From NCBI GenBank assembly GCA_964596015.1, contig CAZQSB010000008.1, positions 24,102 through 88,101 of the forward strand: 64,000 nucleotides of DNA, read 5' to 3'. Position 1 is the first letter of the stretch, and every line of letters starts with the position of its first letter. Position numbers and translations under genes: made by a program. Under the pieces are notes generated by a model, which did no database searches, was not told the DNA's origin, and saw only the letters and a list, made by a program, of their open reading frames with translations. Source of the stretch: WJMD01 sp964596015 (lineage in GTDB: Bacteria > Joyebacterota > Joyebacteria > Joyebacterales > Joyebacteraceae). Shown here in pieces: positions 56,263 through 64,000 of the stretch.

Positions 56263-57516
56263 ATGGACAAGATCGTCGTTGAGGGCGGGAACAGGCTCCG
56301 GGGAGACATCAGGATCAGCGGCGCGAAGAACGCCACGCTGCCCATGATGGCGGCCACGCTCCTGACGCGCGGTCGTTCGACCCTCTCGAACGTCCCCAGT
56401 CTCAGGGACGTCCGGACGATGGGGCACGTGCTCCGTGTGCTCGGGGCGCAGGTCGAGTACACCGACCACAGCATGACCATCGACACCGCGAACTGCAGCT
56501 ACTGCGAGGCGCCCTACGAGCTTGTGAAGACGATGCGGGCCTCGGTCTGCGTGCTGGGTCCCATCCTGGCGCGGAACGGCCACGCCCGTGTCTCGCTGCC
56601 CGGAGGCTGCGCGTGGGGGCCCCGACCGGTCGACTTCCACATCAGGGCCATGAAGGAGCTCGGCGCCGACATCAAACTGGAGCACGGCTACATCGTGGCC
56701 GAGGCCGACAGGCTCCGCGGGGGGTCGATCCACTTCGACACCTCGAGCGTCGGCGCGACCGAGAACGCCATGATGGCCGCGGCCCTCGCCGAGGGCGCGA
56801 CCGTCATCACGAACGCTGCGCGCGAGCCGGAGATCACGGCCCTCGGCGACTTCCTGGCCGCGATGGGCGCGCGCATCACCGGTCACGGCACCGACACCAT
56901 CACCATCGAGGGCGCCGACGAGCTCGAGCCCGCCGATGCCGAGGTCATACCGGACCGCATCGAGGTCGGCACGTTCATGGCGGCCGCCGCGATCACGGGG
57001 GGCGACGTTCTCCTCAAGGGGGCGCGTCGCGACCAGTGCTCGGCAGTCGCGCTCAAGCTCTCCGAGGCGGGCACGGAGATCGCCGAAGAGGACGGCGGCA
57101 TCAGGGTCAGAGGGCCCGTGTGGCCGCGCTCCATCAACGTGACCACCGCGCCCTACCCCGGCTTTCCGACCGACATGCAGGCCCAGATGATGGCTCTCAT
57201 GACCGTCGCCGACGGAACGAGCGTCATCACCGACACCATCTACGCCGACCGCTTCTCCCACGTTCCCGAGCTCAGGCGTCTGGGCGCCGACATCGCCATC
57301 GACAGGAACGTGGCGGTCGTCTCCGGCGTGCGTCGCCTTTCGGGCGCGAAGGTCATGGCGACCGACCTCCGCGCCAGCGCGGCGCTCATACTCGCCGGAC
57401 TCGTGGCCGAAGGCGTGACCGAGGTCTCCCGCGTCTACCACATCGACAGAGGCTACGAGGCCATCGAGGAGAAGCTCGCGGGCGTCGGGGCGACCATCGA
57501 GCGCATCAAGGAGTAG
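56263..57516 (+). CDS. murA: UDP-N-acetylglucosamine 1-carboxyvinyltransferase
   Basis: 417 residues, the MurA norm. The catalytic Cys116 is in GGCAWGPRPVDFHI (the fosfomycin target). Other marks are RISGAKNATLPMMAA, TNAAREPEI and YPGFPTDMQAQMMAL. It transfers enolpyruvate from PEP to UDP-GlcNAc, the first step of peptidoglycan synthesis. It begins 18 nt after prmC; selB follows after about 46 nt. Confidence 0.97.
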   Translation: MDKIVVEGGNRLRGDIRISGAKNATLPMMAATLLTRGRSTLSNVPSLRDVRTMGHVLRVLGAQVEYTDHSMTIDTANCSYCEAPYELVKTMRASVCVLGPILARNGHARVSLPGGCAWGPRPVDFHIRAMKELGADIKLEHGYIVAEADRLRGGSIHFDTSSVGATENAMMAAALAEGATVITNAAREPEITALGDFLAAMGARITGHGTDTITIEGADELEPADAEVIPDRIEVGTFMAAAAITGGDVLLKGARRDQCSAVALKLSEAGTEIAEEDGGIRVRGPVWPRSINVTTAPYPGFPTDMQAQMMALMTVADGTSVITDTIYADRFSHVPELRRLGADIAIDRNVAVVSGVRRLSGAKVMATDLRASAALILAGLVAEGVTEVSRVYHIDRGYEAIEEKLAGVGATIERIKE

Positions 57517-57562
57517 CCGCACCCCAGTAACCGCCCACATCCCCGCTCCCTTCGGAGGACAG

Positions 57563-59446
57563 GTGGCCGAACGTCACGCCATCCTCGGTACCGCCGGACA
57601 CATCGACCACGGCAAGACCCAGCTCGTGAGGGCGCTCACCGGCGTCGACACCGACCGTCTCCGGGAGGAGAAGGAGCGCGGGATCTCGATCGAACTCGGG
57701 TTCGCGCGCCTAGACCTTCCCTCCGGCTCGACGCTCGGCATCGTCGACGTGCCGGGCCACGAGCGGTTCGTGAAGACGATGCTGGCGGGCGCGGGCGGCA
57801 TCGACATGGTCATCCTGGTCGTCGCGGCAGACGAGGGCGTGATGCCGCAGACCCGCGAGCACCTCGACATCGTCGATCTTCTCGGAATCGACAGAGGCGT
57901 GGTCGCGCTGACCAAGTCCGACCTCGTCTCCGACGAGGAGATGGAACTCGCGCGCATGGAGGCCGAGGAGCTCATCGAGGACACGTCGCTCGCAGGCGCG
58001 GTCACCGTCCCGGTCTCGTCGACGACGGGGGAGGGCGTCGAGGACGTCCTCAGGGAGCTCGACCGCGTCGCGGAGGAGGTCGCGGAACGCTCGGACGCCG
58101 GGCCGGCGCGGCTTCCCGTCGACAGGGTGTTCACGCTCGAGGGCCACGGCACGATCGTGACCGGCACCCTCTGGTCCGGGTCCGTCTCCACGGGCGACAC
58201 GCTCGAGGTCTACCCGGGTGGAGAGACGGTCCGGGTACGAAGCGTGCAGGTCCACGACCGCGCGGTAGAGCGCGCCGTGGCCGGGCAAAGGACCGCGCTC
58301 GGGCTCGCCGGTGTCCCCAAGGACAGGCTGGACAGGGGAGACACGCTGGGAACGCCGGGCGCGCTCACCGTCGCCACCATGCTCGACGCGAGGTTGAGGC
58401 TCGTGCCGCAGGCGCGGAGCATCGAGAACTGGACGCGCGTGCACTTCCATCTGGGAACGACCGAGGCGCTGGCGAGGGTCGTGCTGCTCGAGAGCGAGAT
58501 GCTGAAGGGCGGCGAGGACTCGCTCGTCCAGCTCCGGCTCGAATCGCCCGTGGTGGCCGAGAGGGACGACCTCTTCGTCCTCCGCTCGTACTCGCCGGTG
58601 ACGACCATCGGCGGCGGGCGCATCCTCGACCCTGGTCCTTCGAAGCACAAGCGGCTCCGCGAGGACGTCGTCGAGTCGATCCGCGTGATCGAGAGCGGGT
58701 CGCCGCTCGACGTTCTGATGCAGCGGGTCGCGGAGGCCGGCATCGAGGGACTGCCGCAGGCACGGCTCGAGTCCGGTCCAGCGGCCGACGCTCTGCCCGA
58801 GGCGCTCGAGCGCGGCGAGGTCGTCCGCGCGGACGGACGTCTGCTCGCTTCGGAGGCCGTGGAAGAGCTCGAGCGCCGCGTCCTCTCGATCCTCGAGGAG
58901 GAGCAGCGGAAGGTCCCCCTCTCGTGGGGAACCTCCGCGGAGGAGCTCCGGGGCAAGGTCGCCCGGGGACTCGACAGGAAGCTCCTCGAGTGGGCGCTCG
59001 ACGCCCTCGAGGACGATGGCCGGGTCTTCCGCCGCGGCGATCTCGTGCGCGCCGGCTCGAGCGAGGTGAGCCTCGCCGAGTCCCAGCGCCGGACGGCGGA
59101 CCGGATCGTCTCGGTCCTGAAGGACGCCGGCGCGGCGCCGCCGGACCTGGACGAGCTCAGAAGAGAGGTGGGCGGCCGGGACTTCGATGCGCTCGTGAAG
59201 CTCCTCGCCGCCGAGGGCCGCGTCGTCAGGGTGACGACGACGCTTCTCTTCGACGCCGACGTCGTGGCCGACGTCAGGCGCCGCGTGCTGGAACATCTGG
59301 AGAAGACAGAAGAGCTCTCCGTGCCCGAGTTCAAGGACCTCGTGGGCGTGACGCGCAAGCACGCCATCCCCCTTCTCGAGTTCCTCGACCGCGAGGGAAC
59401 GACCGTGCGAGCCGGCAACGTGCGCCGGCGGGGGAGGTCCGCATGA
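57563..59446 (+). CDS. selB: Selenocysteine-specific elongation factor SelB
   Basis: 627 residues from the GTG at 57563. The G domain has GTAGHIDHGKTQL, DVPGHERFVKTML and TKSDLV. Two EF-Tu-like beta barrels follow, then four predicted winged helices (about 370-627), the part that binds the SECIS hairpin. SelB brings selenocysteinyl-tRNA to UGA codons. The cell must therefore use selenocysteine, although no selA, selC, selD or selenoprotein gene is seen here. The stop overlaps the ispG start (ATGA). Confidence 0.96.
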   Translation: MAERHAILGTAGHIDHGKTQLVRALTGVDTDRLREEKERGISIELGFARLDLPSGSTLGIVDVPGHERFVKTMLAGAGGIDMVILVVAADEGVMPQTREHLDIVDLLGIDRGVVALTKSDLVSDEEMELARMEAEELIEDTSLAGAVTVPVSSTTGEGVEDVLRELDRVAEEVAERSDAGPARLPVDRVFTLEGHGTIVTGTLWSGSVSTGDTLEVYPGGETVRVRSVQVHDRAVERAVAGQRTALGLAGVPKDRLDRGDTLGTPGALTVATMLDARLRLVPQARSIENWTRVHFHLGTTEALARVVLLESEMLKGGEDSLVQLRLESPVVAERDDLFVLRSYSPVTTIGGGRILDPGPSKHKRLREDVVESIRVIESGSPLDVLMQRVAEAGIEGLPQARLESGPAADALPEALERGEVVRADGRLLASEAVEELERRVLSILEEEQRKVPLSWGTSAEELRGKVARGLDRKLLEWALDALEDDGRVFRRGDLVRAGSSEVSLAESQRRTADRIVSVLKDAGAAPPDLDELRREVGGRDFDALVKLLAAEGRVVRVTTTLLFDADVVADVRRRVLEHLEKTEELSVPEFKDLVGVTRKHAIPLLEFLDREGTTVRAGNVRRRGRSA

Positions 59447-60576
59447 ACGGAACGCTCGCAAGGAACTGGACCAGGCGCGTCATGATCGGCGACGTGCCCA
59501 TCGGCGGGGGGTCACCGATCCCGGTCCAGTCGATGACGAACACGAGAACGTCGGACGTCGAGGCGACCGTCGCCCAGATCGGGCGCCTCGAGGAGGTCGG
59601 CTGCGACATCGTGCGTGTCGCGGTGCCCGACGAGGCCGCGGCCCGCGCGCTCCCCGAGATCATCGAGCGCTCGGGGCTTCCGGTGGTCGCAGATATCCAC
59701 TTCGACTATCGGCTGGGGCTCGCGGCCGTCGAGGCGGGCGCCCACGCCCTCCGGTTCAACCCGGGGAACATCGGCTCCGAGGAACGCATCGCGGCGCTCG
59801 TCGAAGCGTGCGCCGCACGTTCGATCCCGGTCCGCATCGGCGTCAACGCGGGCTCGCTCGAGAAGGACATCCTCGGGCAATACGGGCGGCCGACGGCCGA
59901 GGCGATGACGCGGAGCGCGGACCGCCACATCGCGCTCCTCGAGCAGCTCGACTTCCGCGACATCATCGTCTCGATGAAGTCCTCCGACGTCCCGATGACC
60001 GTCGAGGCCAACCGCATCATGGCGTCGCGCTCGGAGTATCCGCTGCACCTGGGCATCACCGAGGCCGGCACGACACTCACGGGGGCCGTGAGATCGGCCG
60101 TGGGCCTCGGGCTCATGCTGGCCGAGGGCTACGGCGACACCATCCGCGTGTCGCTGTCGGGACCGCCCGAGGAGGAGGTCCGCGTCGGACGCGAGATCCT
60201 CCGGTCGCTCGGACTCCGTCACGGCGGCGTCACCGTGATCGCATGTCCCACCTGCGGGCGCACAGAGATCGACGTCCCGGGCATCGCCTCCGAGATCGAG
60301 CGACGGACGGCCGCCATCCGGACGCCGGTGACCGTCGCGGTCATGGGCTGCGTCGTGAACGGGCCCGGTGAGGCGCGGGAGGCGGACATCGGGGTCGCGG
60401 GCGGCCGCGGCGAGTCGGTGCTCTTTCAGAAGGGCGAGGTCGTCGGGCGCCTCTCGGACTGCGACATCGCGGCGGCGCTCCTCGAACGGCTCATGGAGCT
60501 CGTCGAGGAGCGCGGCGGCGACCGTGAGAGCGGCGGCCGGCGCGGCGACGGACCACCGGGTCCGGGAGGGGAGTGA
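59443..60576 (+). CDS. ispG: 4-hydroxy-3-methylbut-2-enyl diphosphate synthase IspG
   Basis: 377 residues from the ATG at 59443. The [4Fe-4S] ligands are Cys268 and Cys271 (CPTCGR) and Cys303 (MGCVVNGPGEA), with the conserved ENE-type Glu in NGPGEAREADIG. The N-terminal TIM-barrel part begins GDVPIGGGSPIPVQSMTNT. It acts in the MEP isoprenoid pathway. The C-terminus is extended by about 20 residues rich in Gly and Arg. It overlaps selB by 4 nt. Confidence 0.97.
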   Translation: MNGTLARNWTRRVMIGDVPIGGGSPIPVQSMTNTRTSDVEATVAQIGRLEEVGCDIVRVAVPDEAAARALPEIIERSGLPVVADIHFDYRLGLAAVEAGAHALRFNPGNIGSEERIAALVEACAARSIPVRIGVNAGSLEKDILGQYGRPTAEAMTRSADRHIALLEQLDFRDIIVSMKSSDVPMTVEANRIMASRSEYPLHLGITEAGTTLTGAVRSAVGLGLMLAEGYGDTIRVSLSGPPEEEVRVGREILRSLGLRHGGVTVIACPTCGRTEIDVPGIASEIERRTAAIRTPVTVAVMGCVVNGPGEAREADIGVAGGRGESVLFQKGEVVGRLSDCDIAAALLERLMELVEERGGDRESGGRRGDGPPGPGGE

Positions 60577-60579
60577 CCC

Positions 60580-61581
60580 ATGCGCATCGTCGTCCTCTTC
60601 TGCGGCGGGACCCTCGTGATGGAGGAGAACGAGCAGGGCGGCTGGCGGGTGCCGCCACGGGAGCACGCCGTCGAGAACCTGCTCTCCCTGGAACCCAGGC
60701 TCTCCGAGACCGCCGACCTCGAGGTCGCGTATGTCGACAACATCGACAGCGCGAACATCACGCCCGAGCACTGGGACCGGATGGCCAAGGAGATCGAGGC
60801 CCGCTACGACAGTCACGAGGGCTTCGTCGTGACGCACGGAACGGACACGATGGCGTACACGGCGAGCGCGCTCTCGTTCGCGCTCAAGGGCCTCGGGAAG
60901 CCGGTGGTCCTGACGGGGGCTCAGATCCCCGGGAGGTTCATCGAGACCGACGCCAGGCGGAACTTCGTGAACGCCGTCAGGATCGCTGCGATGAATCTCG
61001 GCGGCGTGTTCGTCGTCTTCGACCGGTCGGTCATCCTCGGCGCGCGGGCCACGAAGGTCTCCGAGTCGAAGCTCTCGGCCTTCGCGTCGATCAACCGCGA
61101 GCCGGTGGGCGAGATCCGCGCGGACGTGCGGCTCAGGGACGACGCGCCGAGACGCCACAGCCGCCCGCTCATGCTCGAGACCGGGTTCGAGGCGAACATC
61201 ACGGTCGCGACCCTGTTTCCGGGCACGTCGGTCTCCATGCTTCTCGACATCCTCGACAACGGGACGCGCGGGCTCGTGCTCCGCGCCTACGGGACGGGAA
61301 ACATCGCGCACCGCTATCTCGAGGTCGTCGAGAAGGCGCGCGACATCGGCGTTCCGGTCGTCGTGACGAGCCAGTGTCTCGAGGGAGCGACGCGGATGGA
61401 GCGCTACGAGGTAGGCACGAAGGCCCTCGACATCGGCGCCATCCAGGCCTACGACATGAGCATGGAGTCCATCATCACCAAGCTCATGTGGATTCTCCAC
61501 AGGACGGGCGATCCCGGCGAGGTGCGCGAACTCATGCGCACCGACCTCGCCGGCGAGGTGAGGCCGCACGGCGCCCGGTGA
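60580..61581 (+). CDS. Asparaginase (type I-like)
   Basis: 333 residues. The two catalytic threonines are present: Thr11 in CGGTLVM and Thr88 followed by Asp89 in THGTDTMAYTAS. It has no signal peptide, so it is a cytoplasmic type I enzyme of the AnsA kind, hydrolysing Asn to Asp and ammonia. The first motif reads GGTLVM instead of the common GGTIAM. It starts 3 nt after ispG, so it may be part of the same transcript. Confidence 0.92.
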   Translation: MRIVVLFCGGTLVMEENEQGGWRVPPREHAVENLLSLEPRLSETADLEVAYVDNIDSANITPEHWDRMAKEIEARYDSHEGFVVTHGTDTMAYTASALSFALKGLGKPVVLTGAQIPGRFIETDARRNFVNAVRIAAMNLGGVFVVFDRSVILGARATKVSESKLSAFASINREPVGEIRADVRLRDDAPRRHSRPLMLETGFEANITVATLFPGTSVSMLLDILDNGTRGLVLRAYGTGNIAHRYLEVVEKARDIGVPVVVTSQCLEGATRMERYEVGTKALDIGAIQAYDMSMESIITKLMWILHRTGDPGEVRELMRTDLAGEVRPHGAR

Positions 61582-61651
61582 GCTCTCAGGGCCCGAGGGA
61601 GCATCCCCGCATCCGCTGAGCCCTTGAGCCCTCCGACGAAAGGTGATCCGT

Positions 61652-61685
61652 CCGGAAGTTCGGTGAGTCTCTCTTCAACTTCCGG
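61652..61685 (+). terminator. Inverted repeat after the asparaginase gene
   Basis: CCGGAAGTT (61652-61660) and AACTTCCGG (61677-61685), perfect 9-bp arms with 16-nt loop. It may be a terminator or a binding site for the following gene. Confidence 0.45.
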
Positions 61686-61823
61686 CGGACATGCGAGGTC
61701 ATAAGAACGATGAAACCAGCGCGGCGCACCGAGTCGTCCCATCCGTGGGACGCGCGGCGTGTGTCGCGTACTGCTGTGGACGGGCGGCCTTCGCCACGGC
61801 GGCCGCCATACGAGGGGGGATCC

Positions 61824-64000
61824 ATGTCTTCCTGGGGGAAGAGTGTACGGTACGTCCTGGCGCTGACGGCGGTCGTGTTCGCCTCGGCGCTTCTTCTTGC
61901 CTCGGCGGCCTCCGCCGTCGAGCCGCACGCCGGGATGATCCGCTACCCGGACCTGAGCGACGAGCACATCGTCTTCAGGTACGCCAACGACGTCTGGCTC
62001 GCGCCGCGCGGAGGCGGCATGGCCAGGCCGCTGGCGAGCCCGCCCGGCGGCGAGTCGGTCCCGAAGTTCAGCCCCGACGGCGAGACCATCGCCTTCATGG
62101 GCAATTACGACGGCGACACCGACATCTACACGCTGCCCATCGAGGGCGGCATCCCGTACCGCGTCACGCACCACCCGGCGACCGAGTTCCTGTCCGACTG
62201 GACAGCGGACGGCCGGCTCATCTACTCGGCGTGGGGCTACGGAAGCCACCCTCATTCTTCCGAGCTCTACACCGTTTCGGTCGAAGGCGGTCTGCCGGAG
62301 AAGCTCCCGGTCCCGTGGGGCTTCGTCGGACGGATAAGCCCCGACGGGAACTGGCTCGCCTACACGCCGTACCAGGCCGCCGAGTTCTCGACCTGGAAGC
62401 GCTACATGGGCGGACGCCAGTCCGACATCTGGCTCTTCCACCTGACAGACCACGTCTCAAAGAAGATCACCGACTGGGGCGGCAACGACGCCTACCCGAT
62501 GTGGCACGGGGACTCGATCTACTACGTCTCCGACGCCGGTTCGAACCACCGCATGAACGTCTGGGTCTACAACACCGTCACCGATGAACGCCGACAGGTC
62601 ACGCGTCACGGAGACTACGACGTCAAGTGGCCGTCCATCGGCCCCGGCGCCGCCGGAGAGGGCGAGATCATCTACCAGCTCGGGAGCGAGCTTCGCATCC
62701 TGAACCTCGAGAGCGAGCAGTCGCGGGTCGTGCGGATCACCATCCCGGGCGACCGTCCACGGGTCCGCCCGCAGACCTTCGACGCGGCCGGGTTCATCTC
62801 GGGCGGTGACATCTCGTCGACCGGCAAGCGCCTTTGTCTCGAGGCCCGTGGCGACGTCTGGTCGCTTCCCGCCGAGAAGGGAACGCCGCAGAACTTCACC
62901 CGCACGAGCGGCACCGCCGAGCGAAGCCCGGTGTGGAGCCCCGACGGGAAGTGGATCGCTTTCCTTTCGGATGAGACCGGCGAATACGAGCTCTACGTGA
63001 TGCAGTCCGACGGTCGGGAGGAGCCGAAGCAGCTCACCGACATGGAGGTCGGCTTCCCGAACACCCCGACCTGGTCGCCCGACTCCGAGAAGATCGCCTT
63101 CTGGGACCAGACGGGTCAGCTCTACGTCACGGACGTTGGGTCCGAGCGCACCCGCAGGGCGCACAGGACGATGGACGCCGACGGTCAGTGGATCAGCTGG
63201 TCGTCCGACTCGAACTGGATCGTCTTCACCGACCGCAACGAGCCATGGACGCCCTCCGCGGTCTGGCTCTACGACTACGAAGAGGACGAGGCGCATCAGG
63301 TGACACGCGGGCAGTACGCCGACACCTGGCCGACCTTCGACCGCGAGGGCAAGTACCTCTACTTCGCGAGCCAGCGCGACTTCGGCGAGGAGATCCGGGC
63401 TGACTACGGCTGGAGCTGGGTCTACGCCAGCACCGACCGCCTCTACGCCGTGGCGCTCCAGGACACGACCCCGTCGCCGTTCCTCCCCGAGATCGATGTC
63501 GAGGAGTGGGAGGATGAGGACGAAGCAGACGACGCGGAGGATGAGGGCGAGGAGGAAGACGACGCCGAGGAGGAGGCCGAGGAAGAGGCCGAGCTCATCG
63601 CCATCGACCTCGACGGCTTCGAGGCGCGCGCCATCCAGCTTCCCGTCGAGCCCGGCGGGTTCTGGCAGCTCCAGGTGAACGCGAGCGGCCAGCTCCTGTA
63701 TCTGAGGCGCGAGCAGGGAGGCCCGGGCACGCTCCAGATCTTCGACATCTCCGAGGGCGACGAGGCCGAGGAGAAGACGGTTCTTTCGGGCGTCGCCGAG
63801 TTCCACATCTCGGGCGACGGGAACAAGCTCGTGGCCGCGAACCCGATGGGCTCGCTCGCCATCGTGGACGCCGCGGCCGACCAGAGCTGGGACGAGACCG
63901 TCTCGACGGCCGGGATGGAGGTCGTCATTGACCCGCGCGAGGAGTGGGCGCAGATCCTCCGCGACGCCTGGCGCATCGAGCGCGACTACTTCTACGACCC
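61824..64000 (+). CDS. Tricorn protease-like protein, 3' partial
   Basis: The gene runs past the window end (725 codons seen). The start is the ATG at 61824 (CGAGGGGGGATCC upstream). A signal peptide (YVLALTAVVFASALLLASAASA) is followed by two WD40-like beta-propellers of the tricorn N-terminal half: HIVFRYANDVWLAPRGGG, PKFSPDGETIAFMGN, SPVWSPDGKWIAFLSDETGEYELYV in parts. A low-complexity acidic stretch of about 30 residues (EDEADDAEDEGEEEDD) at about 560-590 lies inside the second propeller. The end (EEWAQILRDAWRIERDYFY) is the tricorn core start, so the S41-type serine peptidase should follow outside the window. It is secreted, unlike archaeal tricorn, and probably degrades peptides in the envelope. 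Confidence 0.93.
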   Translation, partial: MSSWGKSVRYVLALTAVVFASALLLASAASAVEPHAGMIRYPDLSDEHIVFRYANDVWLAPRGGGMARPLASPPGGESVPKFSPDGETIAFMGNYDGDTDIYTLPIEGGIPYRVTHHPATEFLSDWTADGRLIYSAWGYGSHPHSSELYTVSVEGGLPEKLPVPWGFVGRISPDGNWLAYTPYQAAEFSTWKRYMGGRQSDIWLFHLTDHVSKKITDWGGNDAYPMWHGDSIYYVSDAGSNHRMNVWVYNTVTDERRQVTRHGDYDVKWPSIGPGAAGEGEIIYQLGSELRILNLESEQSRVVRITIPGDRPRVRPQTFDAAGFISGGDISSTGKRLCLEARGDVWSLPAEKGTPQNFTRTSGTAERSPVWSPDGKWIAFLSDETGEYELYVMQSDGREEPKQLTDMEVGFPNTPTWSPDSEKIAFWDQTGQLYVTDVGSERTRRAHRTMDADGQWISWSSDSNWIVFTDRNEPWTPSAVWLYDYEEDEAHQVTRGQYADTWPTFDREGKYLYFASQRDFGEEIRADYGWSWVYASTDRLYAVALQDTTPSPFLPEIDVEEWEDEDEADDAEDEGEEEDDAEEEAEEEAELIAIDLDGFEARAIQLPVEPGGFWQLQVNASGQLLYLRREQGGPGTLQIFDISEGDEAEEKTVLSGVAEFHISGDGNKLVAANPMGSLAIVDAAADQSWDETVSTAGMEVVIDPREEWAQILRDAWRIERDYFYD

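Noticed and set aside
59512..61569. A 685-codon minus-strand open frame opposite ispG and the asparaginase gene
   Set aside because: Shadow of two well-supported genes.
1..64000. CRISPR arrays, insertion sequences, prophage genes and attachment sites
   Set aside because: No regularly spaced repeats, transposase, integrase or phage structural genes were found on either strand.

Overview
This is a GC-rich chromosomal segment from a Gram-negative (diderm) bacterium, most likely an uncultured member of the FCB superphylum (Eisenbacteria / Krumholzibacteriota-like; this placement is an inference). Supporting signs are a lipid A enzyme (LpxH), a PorV/PorQ-type outer-membrane protein, a secreted protein with an FlgD/type-9-like C-terminal domain, many lipoproteins with lipobox signals, a short RpoD-type sigma factor without region 1.1, and a TldD/TldE pair. 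Housekeeping promoters look like ordinary sigma-70 sites (TTGAC(A/G/C), 16-18 bp spacer, TAnnnT).

1-4.4 kb is a compact ribosomal-peptide (RiPP) locus. It holds the end of a radical SAM/SPASM maturase (cut by the window edge), two small Cys/Asp-rich precursor peptides with matching leaders and repeating cores, a secreted beta-propeller protein, and an ABC ATPase plus permease, with GTGA/ATGA overlaps. 4.4-10.4 kb is a ZraS/ZraR/ZraP-like envelope metal-stress module. A sensor kinase and an NtrC-family regulator are followed by a near-consensus sigma-54 promoter with two palindromic upstream sites, then a Met/Gly/His-rich Spy/ZraP-like periplasmic protein and a DUF1566 secreted protein. 10.5-13.9 kb encodes a MacA/MacB-type efflux system.

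14.2-26.2 kb holds cutA, an outer-membrane barrel, an OsmC protein, tldD-tldE, a sulfotransferase (minus strand), a DUF2207 membrane protein, archease-rtcB (RNA ligation), polX and a Cys-containing secreted protein. 26.2-34.4 kb is mostly minus strand: lemA, a tiny two-helix membrane protein, htpX, a CPBP protease and two paralogous lipoproteins; plus-strand yjbQ, a secreted protein and a PorV-like protein are interspersed, and lpxH closes the block.

34.4-49.4 kb runs on the plus strand: a coiled-coil protein, an HtrA protease, a sigma factor, two M16-family proteins that have both lost the zinc motif, an AMIN/LysM amidase, a YbbR protein, tsaD, priA, an HD hydrolase, a TPR lipoprotein and an aberrant ketol-acid reductoisomerase. 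49.4-61.6 kb is a core-gene block: rho, rpmE, a double-length thyX, a DUF1385 protein, prfA, prmC, murA, selB, ispG and asparaginase. The window ends inside a tricorn-protease-like gene.

Most notable are the paired-precursor RiPP locus, the sigma-54/enhancer architecture of the ZraP-like gene, a C-terminal SWGxIKxLYR-type motif shared by three secreted proteins, the double pseudo-M16 pair, a KARI homologue lacking its conserved lysine, and repeated small duplications of gene 3' ends. No tRNA, rRNA, CRISPR array or insertion sequence was seen.
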